Source: Nocardia neocaledoniensis (GTDB lineage Bacteria > Actinomycetota > Actinomycetes > Mycobacteriales > Mycobacteriaceae). Taken from it: 46,314 bases of DNA. The notes beneath the pieces were generated by a model. It did no database searches. It was given only the letters and a program-made list of their open reading frames with translations, and was not told where the DNA came from. Position 1 is the stretch's first letter; each line of letters starts with the position of its first letter. Both the position numbers and the translations under genes were made by a program. Below are positions 16,633 through 25,914 of this stretch, one piece after another. The stretch is taken from NCBI RefSeq assembly GCF_029868625.1, contig NZ_JARWOJ010000106.1, forward strand, positions 1-46,314, written 5' to 3'.

Positions 16633-19600
16633 CGGCTGTTGCTTCCTGTTGATGGTTGGGTGCCTGAGCCTGTCCCGAAGTAGCGCTGAAACTCGGACGT
16701 TATTGCGCCCCAGTCTCCGTCGTGGGGGAACCTCACCACATCCCATCCGTGGTCGAGTAGCCGGTCCTCGGCCTGTTGATCGCGTTCTGCGATCTTGTCG
16801 TGTTCATGCACTGGTCCATCGACGAAGACCGCCACGTTCACACCGGGCAAACGGTAGATGAAGTCGGGGCGAGCGACCGCCTCGGGGACCAGAGTTTGAG
16901 CCTCGTCTGGAAGTCGCAGGCTGTGTTCCTTGAGCCATGTGATGAGTCGTCGCTCCAGCTGGGTATCCGACTGGGCACTCAGGCGTGCCAGCTGCTCGGT
17001 CCGGGACTCACCACGTCCTGTGGACAGCGTGGTAGCCCTGGCGAAGCTGAGTAGGAGGTCCCGGATCACGTGGCGGTCGATGGCGCCATGGTGGGCTTGA
17101 TTGCCATAGGTGAGCAGGCAGTCGTAGCAGCCACGCGCGCAGGGCCGCTGTGGATGAGGGCCTCCGAGATCGGTGCCGTCAGGTGCGAAGTGGCAAATCT
17201 CGAGGGCTGCCAGGGCGGCGACCCGAAGGGCCTGGGGGTCGGATTGCATCTGGCGGAGCACGCCTGCGCCGCCTTCGGCTGCTTCGGTGAACAGCATGCG
17301 GTCTCGGTCGCCATCATCGGGTGGCAGCAGCTCACTGGCCAGCTCGGCGTCCTCAAGTTCGAAAGCTGTTTCTATGCCGCGTTCGAGCGCATACATCAGG
17401 GTCAGCGCCTGATCTTGCGGTATGGGCCTGGATAGCCGTAGGACCAGGATGTTGCGGCGATCTTGCACATACGGGATGACCCGCTTCTTACGGCGTCCCT
17501 CGTTGCCATCGGCATCGACAACCGGCATCTCAGTGGAATCGCCGGATGCCTCACCTGCGTCGCGCTCGTTCATCCAGCGCCCATCTGCTGGGTCGAGCCA
17601 ATAGCCTGGCGGCTCGTCCGCGGCGGCACGAGTTCGACCGATGTTGGTGATACGAACTGTCGCGGAGTCGCCGTAGGACACCCGTGCGATCGGGCTGATG
17701 CCGTCGATCACGGTCGCATCCCGACGTCCTGGTCTGGCGCCGTGATCGTGGAACCGGTAGGAGGTTACGAGCCGGAATCCTGCGCGCCGGCGTTCTTCCT
17801 CATCGGAGGAGATCCGCTCTCGCCGCCGCGTATAGACCGTATGTAGCTGGAGCAGACCGTTGGTAACCTCCCGCAGCGGTTCATTGCACATCTGGCAGTT
17901 GTCGGCGTTGTGGGATTCGTCGTGGTGGTAGCCGCAGGCCGGGCAGCGCTTTGCGCTCGAGGTCGCCACGTCGCTGTTGAGGTCAGCCGGAAGTTGGATT
18001 CGGGTCACTTGATAGCGGGCGCCCTCGTGATAGATGAGCGCGCCGGGACCGAATTCCCGGATCGCCAGGAATCGTGGGCGCTGAATGTAGTCGCCGTTGC
18101 CGAAGCGGCGCCCTGGCTCAGGGATGTAGGCGGCAAGCGGAAGGCGCGGAAAGGAATAGCCGGGCAGAAATCCCTCGCTAGCCAGGTAGCGGTACGGGTA
18201 GAAGTCCGACAACACCGAGCTGTGGTCCACGCTCTCGTTCTTCAGCAGGTTCAGCTGTGTTTCCGCTTCTTTCCGGCGCCGAACCGCAGCGTTGCGGTCG
18301 CGCTCGGACAGACTGTGGTCGAGGACCCTTCGATTCTGTTCGGCCTGGTCGACCAGCGCAGCGCGAAACAGGTCGCGCCAACGGTCGAACGCTCGGTCGA
18401 ACTGGACGCCTGCGGCCCGGACGGCGTCAGCGATCCATTCCTCATGCCACCATGCGCTGTCGATGAGCGACGTTTCGAGGTCACCAAGCACCGCACGTGT
18501 CGCCGCGGTGGCTCGGCGCTGAGCGGCGTTGTCACGCAGTGCGGCAGCTATATGGTCGTGTAGCGGTAGGAGTGGGTCAGGGCGTCGCGTGTCTTCGGCG
18601 TAAGCGATGTCGATGACATCCGGTATCGACTGCCCCAGCTTGAGTCCGGCTTCCGCAAGCCAGATTGCCTGCACGTGCGAGCGGACGAGGTCCTCGTTTG
18701 TCAGGTCGAGGCGCGGGGGTGCAACCGAGCCGGCCACCATGCGGTCGGAGCGCCGAAAGTAGTACTGGTCATGGCTGTTGCCGGTAGCGCAGTAGGTGGT
18801 AACCAGGGCCGGTTGTCCCGAGCGACCGGCGCGCCCGCTGCGCTGTGCGTAGTTCGCCGGAGTAGGTGGCACGTTGCGCATCATGACGGCATTGAGCTCG
18901 GCGATGTCGACTCCCAGCTCCATCGTCGGCGAGCAATAGAGCAGCTTCAGATCGCCCTTGCGGAAGGCCTCTTCACGACGCTCGCGCTCAGCGGGATCTA
19001 CCTGGGCGGTGTGCTCGCGTGCGCTCATCCCACCGAGTGCGCCCGCCGCGCTGCGATAGAGGTCGCGAAAGAAGGTGTTGACCCGTGGACCGTCGCCGCT
19101 GGCGTAGGTGCGGGTCAATGGATCGTGGGCACCGAACTCTCCTGTTCCAGCACGCCAGATCAACGCCGCCGCGGTGATGCGGTAGCCGATCAGAGTCTGC
19201 CCTCGGGGACGCCGCAGCCGGCCTGCGCGCTGCGGTGTGGTCTCGATCCTCCGCAGCAGATTTGCCTCGCTGAGGACTTCCAACAAGCTGGCAATGATGA
19301 GCTGGGCCTCGTCTGCGGTTGCGTCCGTGAAATGCACCCGCCGCAGGTATTTGCCGAACTTGCCGCGGCCAGACAAGAACAACCCTGATCGGTCCATCCC
19401 AGGCCGAGAGCCGCGGGGATATGCGGTACCCACTGGCGGGCGGTCCGAGGTCGACAACACCCATGGATCAATCAGTCGTTCTTCACTAGCACGCAACAGG
19501 TTGTCGAAGTCGTCCCGGAAGTACTGGACGTCGATCGCTAGTGCACGCCGCATCTCGTCTAGCAACACCCGCATGATCTCGGCGCGCATGCCCGGCTCGG

Positions 19601-22600
19601 CATCACGCAACTCCGGCTGTGCGGTCGCCCAGCGGCCTTGGTTATCTGCAAGCCAGTCCAGGTCCTCATACTGGATGCGCAACAGTCCCGTCTGCTCCAG
19701 GTTGGGCATGGTGACTCGCCAGCCACGTTGCAGATCGAGATAGAGCCGGAAGGCAATGACATCCCGCAGTGTCTTCGCAGCGTTGCGGGCCAGCGACGGC
19801 GGGAGGTCCTCCGCACCTGCATAGTCTGCGACCTCGAGGCCGAGCCTGTCAGCTACTCGGGACGCCAGTTCTTCGTGTCGGATGCCTTCATCGCCTGCGT
19901 GGCGTGTGGCCTCGTACAGGGCCGCACGCAGCTGGGTGATCTGCACGAAATCGTTGAAATGTCCAGCCTGGAGTGAGGCATCCTGCCGATTGTCGACGAA
20001 CGTCAGCAACTTGCGTGCTCTGCGGTCAAGAGCCTCGGAGGCGACGCTCTTGAGCGAACGCACGATCGACGCGGAGACCAACGATGTCGCCGAGGACCGG
20101 CCTTCCTGGTCGAGCCTGGCGAGCTTCGCGAAATCCTTACCGCGGGTCTGCTCGTAGCTCACTCCGCAGTGCAGGCAGAAAAGGAATGGGGCGGGGATAA
20201 ACGCGGCGGTGAGTTCGCCCTGGCTCTCGTTCCCATACGGATCCACAGTGACTGCGCGTGGCAATCGGTCAAGATGGCTGGCCCGCACGTTCTCGTGGCC
20301 GTGGTCGTCGATTTCGAGCCACGACTCGGGCAGCAGACGGTCAGCGATCGCGTCTTCTATCGAGTGGGGCCACGGGCGGTCAGGGTCTATGTAGAGATAG
20401 CCGTCCCCAGTTCGGCCGCCGGTTGCCGCTGTGTCCGGTCGTGGCTCGTACCTGTGTTGACCGTCCTGTGTCGTCCGCCAGACAGTCAGGTATTCCTGGC
20501 CGCACTCGCGGCAAAACGCCAGCGGGAGCAGGATCTTGCCATCCGTTCCAGGCTGCACCCGCTGGTAGTCGCGGGTGAGGTGGCGAATCGCCTTGTCCTC
20601 GAGCGTGACATAGACTGTGTCGCCCTTCGACAGGAACTGGTGCAGTCGGAAAGCGAACAGCGGGCGATCTGTCACCGGATTGCGAGCCTCCGAGCCCGCC
20701 TTGAGCGTGCGCCGGATCGCCTCCGCGCAAACATCGCCAGATACCCCAGTCGCCTCAGCAAGCTCATTGGCCGCATCCTCGATCTTGGCAGGACGCTGTC
20801 GGACCAGCTTGCCACTACCTGGCTCCGTGATCAGGCCGAATCGTGTTTCGATCCAGCGCGCGAGGGGGTCTGCCACCAATTCGGCGTAGGTTTTCGGGGC
20901 ATCGAGTCGACGGATCCTCTCGGCGGCTACCGCAGTAGGGGCCTCTCCGGTGGCTCGCACCAGAGTTTCGCCGATGACATTCTCAGGACGGACCTCAATA
21001 CCGAATAGGGTCGACGCCACGCGAGCGACTTGCCGCTGTTGGTCGACGAAGGTGCCTTCGTTGGACATCGTTGCCGACGTTCCCACACATTGCAGGCGCT
21101 CGGCCTGGCAGGCTTCCCGTACACGGCGGATCAGCAGTGCAACGTCTGCGCCCTGTCTGCCCCGGTAGGTGTGTAGTTCGTCGAATACCAGGAATTCCAG
21201 GCCGCGCGCCATCCTGATCAATGACCGCCGGTCGTCGGGGCGGGTCAACATCAGTTCCAGCATGACGTAGTTGGTGAGAAGGATGTCGGGAGGGTTGTCG
21301 CGGATGTTCTTGCGCTGTTCTTCGCCCTCTTGGCCCGTATAGCGGGCATATGTCACTGGTTCCCGACCGCTGCCGTAGCCATCGAGCAGGAACTTGTCCA
21401 ATTCCTTGAGCTGGCTGTTGGCCAGCGCGTTCATGGGGTAGACGATGATCGCACGAACCCGTTTGGCGGTATCGGGGTCCTCGCGGTGCCGAGCCTCGAG
21501 CACCCTGTTGACAATCGGCACGATGTAGCCGAGCGACTTTCCAGACCCCGTGCCGGAGACCACCACGTAGGACTCGTTGGACTGCGCGAGGTCGACGGCT
21601 TCTCGTTGGTGGCGGTGCAGTGTGAGCGGGCGTCCGTCACACACTGTGCCGTCGGCAGTCTTGCCCGCCTGGAAGATTCGGGTGCACTCCTCGTGCAGCA
21701 CACCTTCATTGGCCAATTCCAGGATGGTTCCGCCGGAGGCAAAAAACGGGTTGAGAGACAGCCATGGGTCAGGCCACTGCGACTTCGAATCCAGATCCTT
21801 CTCGACATACCCCGCGATCCGGTCATCGCGGATGACCGTCCCACCTTCGGTGAAGGCACGGTAGTCGGCGATGAGTCTGCGATGCACATCGAAAACGTCC
21901 ATTCCGGCCATCTGCTGCCGGGGGTTGGAAACAACTGGCTCCGCTGACAATTCGACTGCCTCGACATCGGACAGGCGCACCACCGGATTGAACGCCTGCC
22001 AACCCGGGACGCTCTCATCGCCGCCTGCCAGCGGACGGAGTGACTCCCGGACGGCGACGGCGTCGACCGGCCGGTCGGCTGGGTTCTTCGCGAGCAGGCG
22101 GTCGATCAGACGGGCCAAGTCGCTTGGCAAGTCCTTGCGCAACGGCTTCAGCGGAGGTGGGGCCTCGTGGAGATGCTTCTGTCCCAACTCGTGCGCGGAC
22201 TCGCTGTGGAATGGCGGCACACCCGCGAGGAGTTCGAACAGAACGCAGCCGAGTGCGTAGAGGTCGGCCGCCGCCCCAACCGCAGACGCACGGAACTGTT
22301 CGGGAGCCATGTATCTAGCGGTACCGACGGTGACTCCGGTGCTGGTGAGCGGGGCAATGTCCGGGTCATCGACTGTCCGCCCCATCCCGAAGTCGAGGAC
22401 CTTGACCAGTCCGCCGCGCAACACCATCACGTTTGACGGCTTGAGGTCTCGATGGACCACGCCCACGGCGTGGGCGGCGGACAGTCCGTCCGCGATCTGG
22501 GCACCCAATGCGGCCACCCAGGAAATCGGTAGCTGCGGGCACTCCCCCACCAGGTCGTTCAAGGAACGTCCATCGAGGTACTCCATGGCGAGATAAGGCA

Positions 22601-22883
22601 AGCCATCGGAGTCCACGCCGCCGTCGATGGTGCGGGGAAGGTTGGGGTGGGCAAGCTTTCGCATGATCCGCACTTCTCGGTCGAAGCGCTCGACGAGCTT
22701 CGTATCGCCTGCGACCGATGTCCCGGCGCGCGTGCGCAAGATCAGTTTCACAGCCAACACTCGATCTGCTGAGCTCTCCGGCGACTCCATATCCTCGGCC
22801 CGGTGAACCTCGCCCATGTTGCCCTTGCCGATCGGATCTAGGAGCCGAAATCTGCCAGCCACAACCTCATGATTCCCGAGCAT
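16629..22883 (-). CDS. Ser/Thr kinase - DUF1998 helicase - Vsr-like nuclease fusion
   Basis: A single 2084-residue frame with three parts. Residues 1-290 are a complete Hanks-type kinase: glycine loop IGKGNMGEV (18-26), AVKLI, catalytic loop HRDLKPSN (about 143), DFG (about 165) and MAPEQF. Residues about 370-1950 are a superfamily 2 helicase of the Hrq1/MrfA/DruE type: SGTGSGKSLGYIVPIV (about 443), YPMNALANSQLKELD, FDELHTYRGRQGADV, VGTSATMS, then YAQRSGRAGRSGQ, and a DUF1998 module whose zinc cysteines appear as EICHF and CARGCYDCLLTYGNQAHHG (about 1917). The last 130 residues resemble a Vsr/DUF559 endonuclease fold (NVAVFVDGPVHEHD, then GWDVVRFPHDGDW). The start is ATG 22883, with GGGGAGGA upstream and a 17-bp overlap with the methylase gene. 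All kinase and helicase catalytic motifs look intact. Kinases appear in other systems (PglW), but I know no named system with this fusion. Confidence 0.88.
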   Translation of the reverse strand: MLGNHEVVAGRFRLLDPIGKGNMGEVHRAEDMESPESSADRVLAVKLILRTRAGTSVAGDTKLVERFDREVRIMRKLAHPNLPRTIDGGVDSDGLPYLAMEYLDGRSLNDLVGECPQLPISWVAALGAQIADGLSAAHAVGVVHRDLKPSNVMVLRGGLVKVLDFGMGRTVDDPDIAPLTSTGVTVGTARYMAPEQFRASAVGAAADLYALGCVLFELLAGVPPFHSESAHELGQKHLHEAPPPLKPLRKDLPSDLARLIDRLLAKNPADRPVDAVAVRESLRPLAGGDESVPGWQAFNPVVRLSDVEAVELSAEPVVSNPRQQMAGMDVFDVHRRLIADYRAFTEGGTVIRDDRIAGYVEKDLDSKSQWPDPWLSLNPFFASGGTILELANEGVLHEECTRIFQAGKTADGTVCDGRPLTLHRHQREAVDLAQSNESYVVVSGTGSGKSLGYIVPIVNRVLEARHREDPDTAKRVRAIIVYPMNALANSQLKELDKFLLDGYGSGREPVTYARYTGQEGEEQRKNIRDNPPDILLTNYVMLELMLTRPDDRRSLIRMARGLEFLVFDELHTYRGRQGADVALLIRRVREACQAERLQCVGTSATMSNEGTFVDQQRQVARVASTLFGIEVRPENVIGETLVRATGEAPTAVAAERIRRLDAPKTYAELVADPLARWIETRFGLITEPGSGKLVRQRPAKIEDAANELAEATGVSGDVCAEAIRRTLKAGSEARNPVTDRPLFAFRLHQFLSKGDTVYVTLEDKAIRHLTRDYQRVQPGTDGKILLPLAFCRECGQEYLTVWRTTQDGQHRYEPRPDTAATGGRTGDGYLYIDPDRPWPHSIEDAIADRLLPESWLEIDDHGHENVRASHLDRLPRAVTVDPYGNESQGELTAAFIPAPFLFCLHCGVSYEQTRGKDFAKLARLDQEGRSSATSLVSASIVRSLKSVASEALDRRARKLLTFVDNRQDASLQAGHFNDFVQITQLRAALYEATRHAGDEGIRHEELASRVADRLGLEVADYAGAEDLPPSLARNAAKTLRDVIAFRLYLDLQRGWRVTMPNLEQTGLLRIQYEDLDWLADNQGRWATAQPELRDAEPGMRAEIMRVLLDEMRRALAIDVQYFRDDFDNLLRASEERLIDPWVLSTSDRPPVGTAYPRGSRPGMDRSGLFLSGRGKFGKYLRRVHFTDATADEAQLIIASLLEVLSEANLLRRIETTPQRAGRLRRPRGQTLIGYRITAAALIWRAGTGEFGAHDPLTRTYASGDGPRVNTFFRDLYRSAAGALGGMSAREHTAQVDPAERERREEAFRKGDLKLLYCSPTMELGVDIAELNAVMMRNVPPTPANYAQRSGRAGRSGQPALVTTYCATGNSHDQYYFRRSDRMVAGSVAPPRLDLTNEDLVRSHVQAIWLAEAGLKLGQSIPDVIDIAYAEDTRRPDPLLPLHDHIAAALRDNAAQRRATAATRAVLGDLETSLIDSAWWHEEWIADAVRAAGVQFDRAFDRWRDLFRAALVDQAEQNRRVLDHSLSERDRNAAVRRRKEAETQLNLLKNESVDHSSVLSDFYPYRYLASEGFLPGYSFPRLPLAAYIPEPGRRFGNGDYIQRPRFLAIREFGPGALIYHEGARYQVTRIQLPADLNSDVATSSAKRCPACGYHHDESHNADNCQMCNEPLREVTNGLLQLHTVYTRRRERISSDEEERRRAGFRLVTSYRFHDHGARPGRRDATVIDGISPIARVSYGDSATVRITNIGRTRAAADEPPGYWLDPADGRWMNERDAGEASGDSTEMPVVDADGNEGRRKKRVIPYVQDRRNILVLRLSRPIPQDQALTLMYALERGIETAFELEDAELASELLPPDDGDRDRMLFTEAAEGGAGVLRQMQSDPQALRVAALAALEICHFAPDGTDLGGPHPQRPCARGCYDCLLTYGNQAHHGAIDRHVIRDLLLSFARATTLSTGRGESRTEQLARLSAQSDTQLERRLITWLKEHSLRLPDEAQTLVPEAVARPDFIYRLPGVNVAVFVDGPVHEHDKIAERDQQAEDRLLDHGWDVVRFPHDGDWGAITSEFQRYFGTGSGTQPSTGSNSR

Positions 22884-24891
22884 TGTTGTCCTCCCCGTTG
22901 ATATTTCGGTCACCGATGGTGTCGGCAGCTGGCCGAATTCGTAACACATCATCGTGTTCGCCGGGCCAGCGGATGTCGACTTCCCCGTCCGCGATTGCAT
23001 CGGTCAGGTTCATCACGAGCTGTCCCGCGCGGCGGACCGCGTCACGCAGCGCGATCTCGAACGCATGGATCCGCCGCAGCTCCGCACCTAGCCGGCGCTG
23101 TTCGCCGATGTCGAGCATAGGTATCTCCACCCGGCGCAAGTCGATCCGATACACCCCGGACGATATCGACGCATGCCGCATTAGCGCGCGGCTCCGTAGA
23201 AGACCTGCCAGGAAATACGGATCGAGCCGGTCAGGGTCAGGGCGAAGTAGCTGTAGGTTTCGTCCCAGCACCCAACCGTCGGTGTCAACCACCTCGGCGC
23301 ATGGCTGTGCGGCGGTAAACGAAGTCAGGGCAACCACGTCTCCCTGACGGAGTTCGACGCAGGAGTCATCCGCCACTACGTGGCGCGCGGACGGAGGTGA
23401 TCCAGTTTCAACATCACTGCCGGACAAGACAAGCGGGCCGGTCGAGTTCAGATCAGCGGTCGTCTCCGGGCGTCCCGGCGACTGCCGCACCGCCAGCACA
23501 CCAGCGCGTGCGAGATCGTTGATCGTCGCCGAGCTCGGCTCTTCGCGGTTGGAGGCGGACACCTGTAGCGACAAATGCGGGGCCAGGGACTGAATTCGCG
23601 CGGCGAGTTCGGTGCTCTGCAGCTGAAGATCTGTCACGTCGAACGCCACCGCTGGCAGCGGGAGGTGGCGCGATGGCGTGAGATCGACCTCCTCGCCGAG
23701 GAGGTCGATCACCTCCACTGTGCCTTGCTTGCCTGGAACGGCCGCGACCTTCCCAGTCTCGCGGAATTCACGCCATTGGCCCGAGATCGCCTCGCTGATT
23801 GCCTGCCAGTCCGCTTGCCCTCGACGAGGCGGGGCAAGGTGAGTGGTGTCGATGAGTAGCACAGGATCCGCGTTCGACCCGTCCGGATTGCGCAAAACCC
23901 ATACATGCAGTGCGATGGCAGTGGACTTCAGCACGCCAGGCGGCAGAGCCAGCACTGCACGCAGGGCACCTGCCCGCAGTAGTTCCTTGCGGATCGATCG
24001 GCCCGCGCGGCGTGCAGCGACACCCGCTGGCAACACGATGATGATCGTTCCGCCTGGCCGACAACGGGCAAGGCAGTGCTGCAACCAAGCCAGCTCTGGC
24101 TCCGTTTTCGGTGGTACCCCGTACTTCCAGCGGGAATCGATCATGAGATCCTCGCTGCCCCAGTCGCGGTAGCCGAAGGGGGGATCGCAAACGACGACGT
24201 CTGCACGCAGCTCACGATGGGCATCTGCACGTAGAGAGTCACCCGCCGCCACAACCCCGGGTTCAGCACTCGCCAGCGCCAGGCGTGCCGCCGCAAGGAG
24301 TGCCAGATCCTGGTCCATTTCCTGGCCCAAAACGAACTGCGCCCCACGTTGGGCTGCAGTACGGAGCACCGCCGCGGAGCCGCACGCCGGATCAAACACC
24401 GTGCTGCCCTCAAGCGGGCCCACCAGCTCCACGATCAAGTCTGCGAGCCCTTGCGGTGTCGAGAGCTGTTGTCGCTGTTGACGTTCGAACAGCCGAGTGG
24501 TCAAATACTCGACCGCGTCGCCGCGAGCAGATCGCTCAAGCGCAGCGGCCTGATCACGGGCTGGCTGCGTCACCTCTTCACCGTCGGACAACCCGGCAAG
24601 ATATGCAGCGATCTGCGCAACCGCACGCTGCATTCCGAGGGGCCCGTGAGTAGCCTCAAGTGCCTGCCACAATGTCTCCGCCGTCGACACAGCGAAGCGC
24701 TCATGCTCACGAAGCCATCGGACAACCTCTGAATACCTAAATTTCGGGCCGCCCCCCTCTTCGGCCAGCTCCGGGAAGTCGGCGTAGCGCCTACGCCAAT
24801 TGCTCACTGCAGCGCGACCAACTCCCGCCAGCTTTGCAATGTCGGTGGGCGTCAACAATCGTTCGCTTGAATCCGCACCATCACGTGACAT
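22867..24891 (-). CDS. N6-adenine methylase fused to a type I specificity-like domain
   Basis: A 674-residue protein, first gene of the operon. Residues 15-60 form a helix-turn-helix (LTPTDIAKLAGVGRAAVSNW) with a following recognition-type segment FRYSEVVRWL. The HsdM-type methylase has motif I VFDPACGSAAVLRTAA near 167 and catalytic DPPFGYRDWG near 238, a variant of NPPY/DPPF seen in type I methylases. The last 190 residues look like half an HsdS: DDSCVELRQGDVVALTSF, then YRIDLRRVEIPMLDIGEQRR and a coiled helix. No HsdR gene is present, so the neighbouring helicases or nuclease probably take the effector role. The start is ATG 24891, just after a promoter-like -10 box; an upstream frame to 25047 lacks protein character. 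The 3' end overlaps the kinase-helicase gene by 17 bp. Confidence 0.86.
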   Translation of the reverse strand: MSRDGADSSERLLTPTDIAKLAGVGRAAVSNWRRRYADFPELAEEGGGPKFRYSEVVRWLREHERFAVSTAETLWQALEATHGPLGMQRAVAQIAAYLAGLSDGEEVTQPARDQAAALERSARGDAVEYLTTRLFERQQRQQLSTPQGLADLIVELVGPLEGSTVFDPACGSAAVLRTAAQRGAQFVLGQEMDQDLALLAAARLALASAEPGVVAAGDSLRADAHRELRADVVVCDPPFGYRDWGSEDLMIDSRWKYGVPPKTEPELAWLQHCLARCRPGGTIIIVLPAGVAARRAGRSIRKELLRAGALRAVLALPPGVLKSTAIALHVWVLRNPDGSNADPVLLIDTTHLAPPRRGQADWQAISEAISGQWREFRETGKVAAVPGKQGTVEVIDLLGEEVDLTPSRHLPLPAVAFDVTDLQLQSTELAARIQSLAPHLSLQVSASNREEPSSATINDLARAGVLAVRQSPGRPETTADLNSTGPLVLSGSDVETGSPPSARHVVADDSCVELRQGDVVALTSFTAAQPCAEVVDTDGWVLGRNLQLLRPDPDRLDPYFLAGLLRSRALMRHASISSGVYRIDLRRVEIPMLDIGEQRRLGAELRRIHAFEIALRDAVRRAGQLVMNLTDAIADGEVDIRWPGEHDDVLRIRPAADTIGDRNINGEDNNARES

Positions 24892-24897
24892 GTGGCC

Positions 24898-24927
24898 AAC
24901 ATACCACAAATGCAAATCGCTTGTTAA
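24898..24927 (-). promoter_or_regulatory. Candidate promoter of the methylase/kinase-helicase operon
   Basis: On the minus strand TTAACA (24922-24927) and TATGTT (24898-24903) are separated by 18 bases, and only six bases lie between the -10 box and the ATG at 24891. Transcription would begin at or next to the start codon, implying a leaderless mRNA, which is common in actinomycetes. The surrounding bases are AT-rich compared with the flanks. Confidence 0.45.
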
Positions 24928-25342
24928 CTGTGAACTGAGAGGTCTAGGTCTCCGACTGGGCGAACTGACCGCTACTCGGGTCTCGCCGAGGCGGGCTCGG
25001 CGGTCACCGACCCTCCCAACGTGAGCTGAACCACGACCCACCACCACGTACGAAAGACCCTGTTCTGCGCTCGATGATGCTCATCTGTCGGCTCTGCTCG
25101 GTACATCGACCGAGACAGTCTTCGACCTCGATGCATAACACTCCTGGCCCCTGCACCGCGCTGTCACGGACGGCGGTCGGCAGATATTCGTCAAGACCAC
25201 CGGCCCGAAGGCATCGCGACTTGGGGCGGGCACCTTGTTGTGGACTGCTGGGCGAGGCATCCTGATCGATCCTGCCGACATGCTGGTCACCGCGAACCGA
25301 CCTCGCGATGCTCGTGGTGTTCAGCAACGACCACCTCGACCA
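24928..25342. other. Non-coding stretch upstream of the methylase operon
   Basis: No gene is supported. Several short frames are open on both strands, but none has family-like sequence. It separates the operon promoter from the regulator remnant. Confidence 0.45.
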
Positions 25343-25584
25343 CATCTTCGACGGCTACACCGCGACAACGTCGAGATCGGCATCATCCCTTTCGATGCCG
25401 AGTTCATCGGCCAGGCCGACAATTTCGTCATCCACGACGAGTCCGGCGTCAATATCGAGACCGTTGCCGGCTCGGTCGAAACGAGCGGACCGACGAGATC
25501 GCCCTCGCGGTACGCACCAGGATCATCGCCGCGATCGGCGGTTTCGAGCTCGGAATCGCCGAACCACACCGAAAGGACGACGCC
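25343..25584 (+). pseudogene. Remnant resembling a DUF5753-type regulator C-terminus
   Basis: The frame from 25343 reads RRLHRDNVEIGIIPFDAEF and then NFVIHDESGVNIETVAGS. This is like the ligand-type DUF5753 domain of actinobacterial helix-turn-helix regulators, where a 'xDNVxxGxxPF' segment is followed by an 'FxIYDxxxVxxET' segment. Near 25490 the match moves to another frame (TDEIALAVRTRIIAAIGG), so one frameshift is needed. No helix-turn-helix domain or start is visible upstream. I read it as a broken gene. The family call is only moderately sure. Confidence 0.35.
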
Positions 25585-25878
25585 GTGGCCTTGGAGCCGA
25601 ACGTCACCTCACAGCAGCTGCCCGCCGGATACGCGCCGCAGGCCCTGCCCACCGGAGCTCCGCAGGCGGGCGCCCTCGTGCCCGCGCAGCAGGCGCCCGC
25701 GCAGGCCCCGAGCGGTGGGCTGGAACTGCCGATCATCGGCACCGTGCCCTTCGCCGATACGGCCGCGCGCTGGATCCGGCCGTTGGTGCCCTCCTTCGTC
25801 GCCAACGCGATCGACTCGGCGACCCATCCGCTGCGTACCGCGCGGCAGGCGGTGGGTCGCTTCGTCAACAACCCATGA
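25585..25878 (+). CDS. Small Pro/Gln/Ala-rich protein of unknown function
   Basis: A 97-residue frame from GTG 25585, with AAAGGA nine bases upstream. The first half is low-complexity and rich in Ala, Pro and Gln (QQAPAQAPSGG). The second half, IIGTVPFADTAARWIRPLVP followed by NAIDSATHPLRTARQAV, could form amphipathic helices. There is no signal peptide or clear transmembrane segment. I do not recognise the family. The frame continues upstream into the regulator remnant, so the start depends on the ribosome site. It is probably real, judged from composition and the ribosome-binding site. Confidence 0.45.
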   Translation: MALEPNVTSQQLPAGYAPQALPTGAPQAGALVPAQQAPAQAPSGGLELPIIGTVPFADTAARWIRPLVPSFVANAIDSATHPLRTARQAVGRFVNNP

Positions 25879-25914
25879 GGTCAGGGCGGGACCACTCCCG
25901 GCCGTGGTAAGTCA

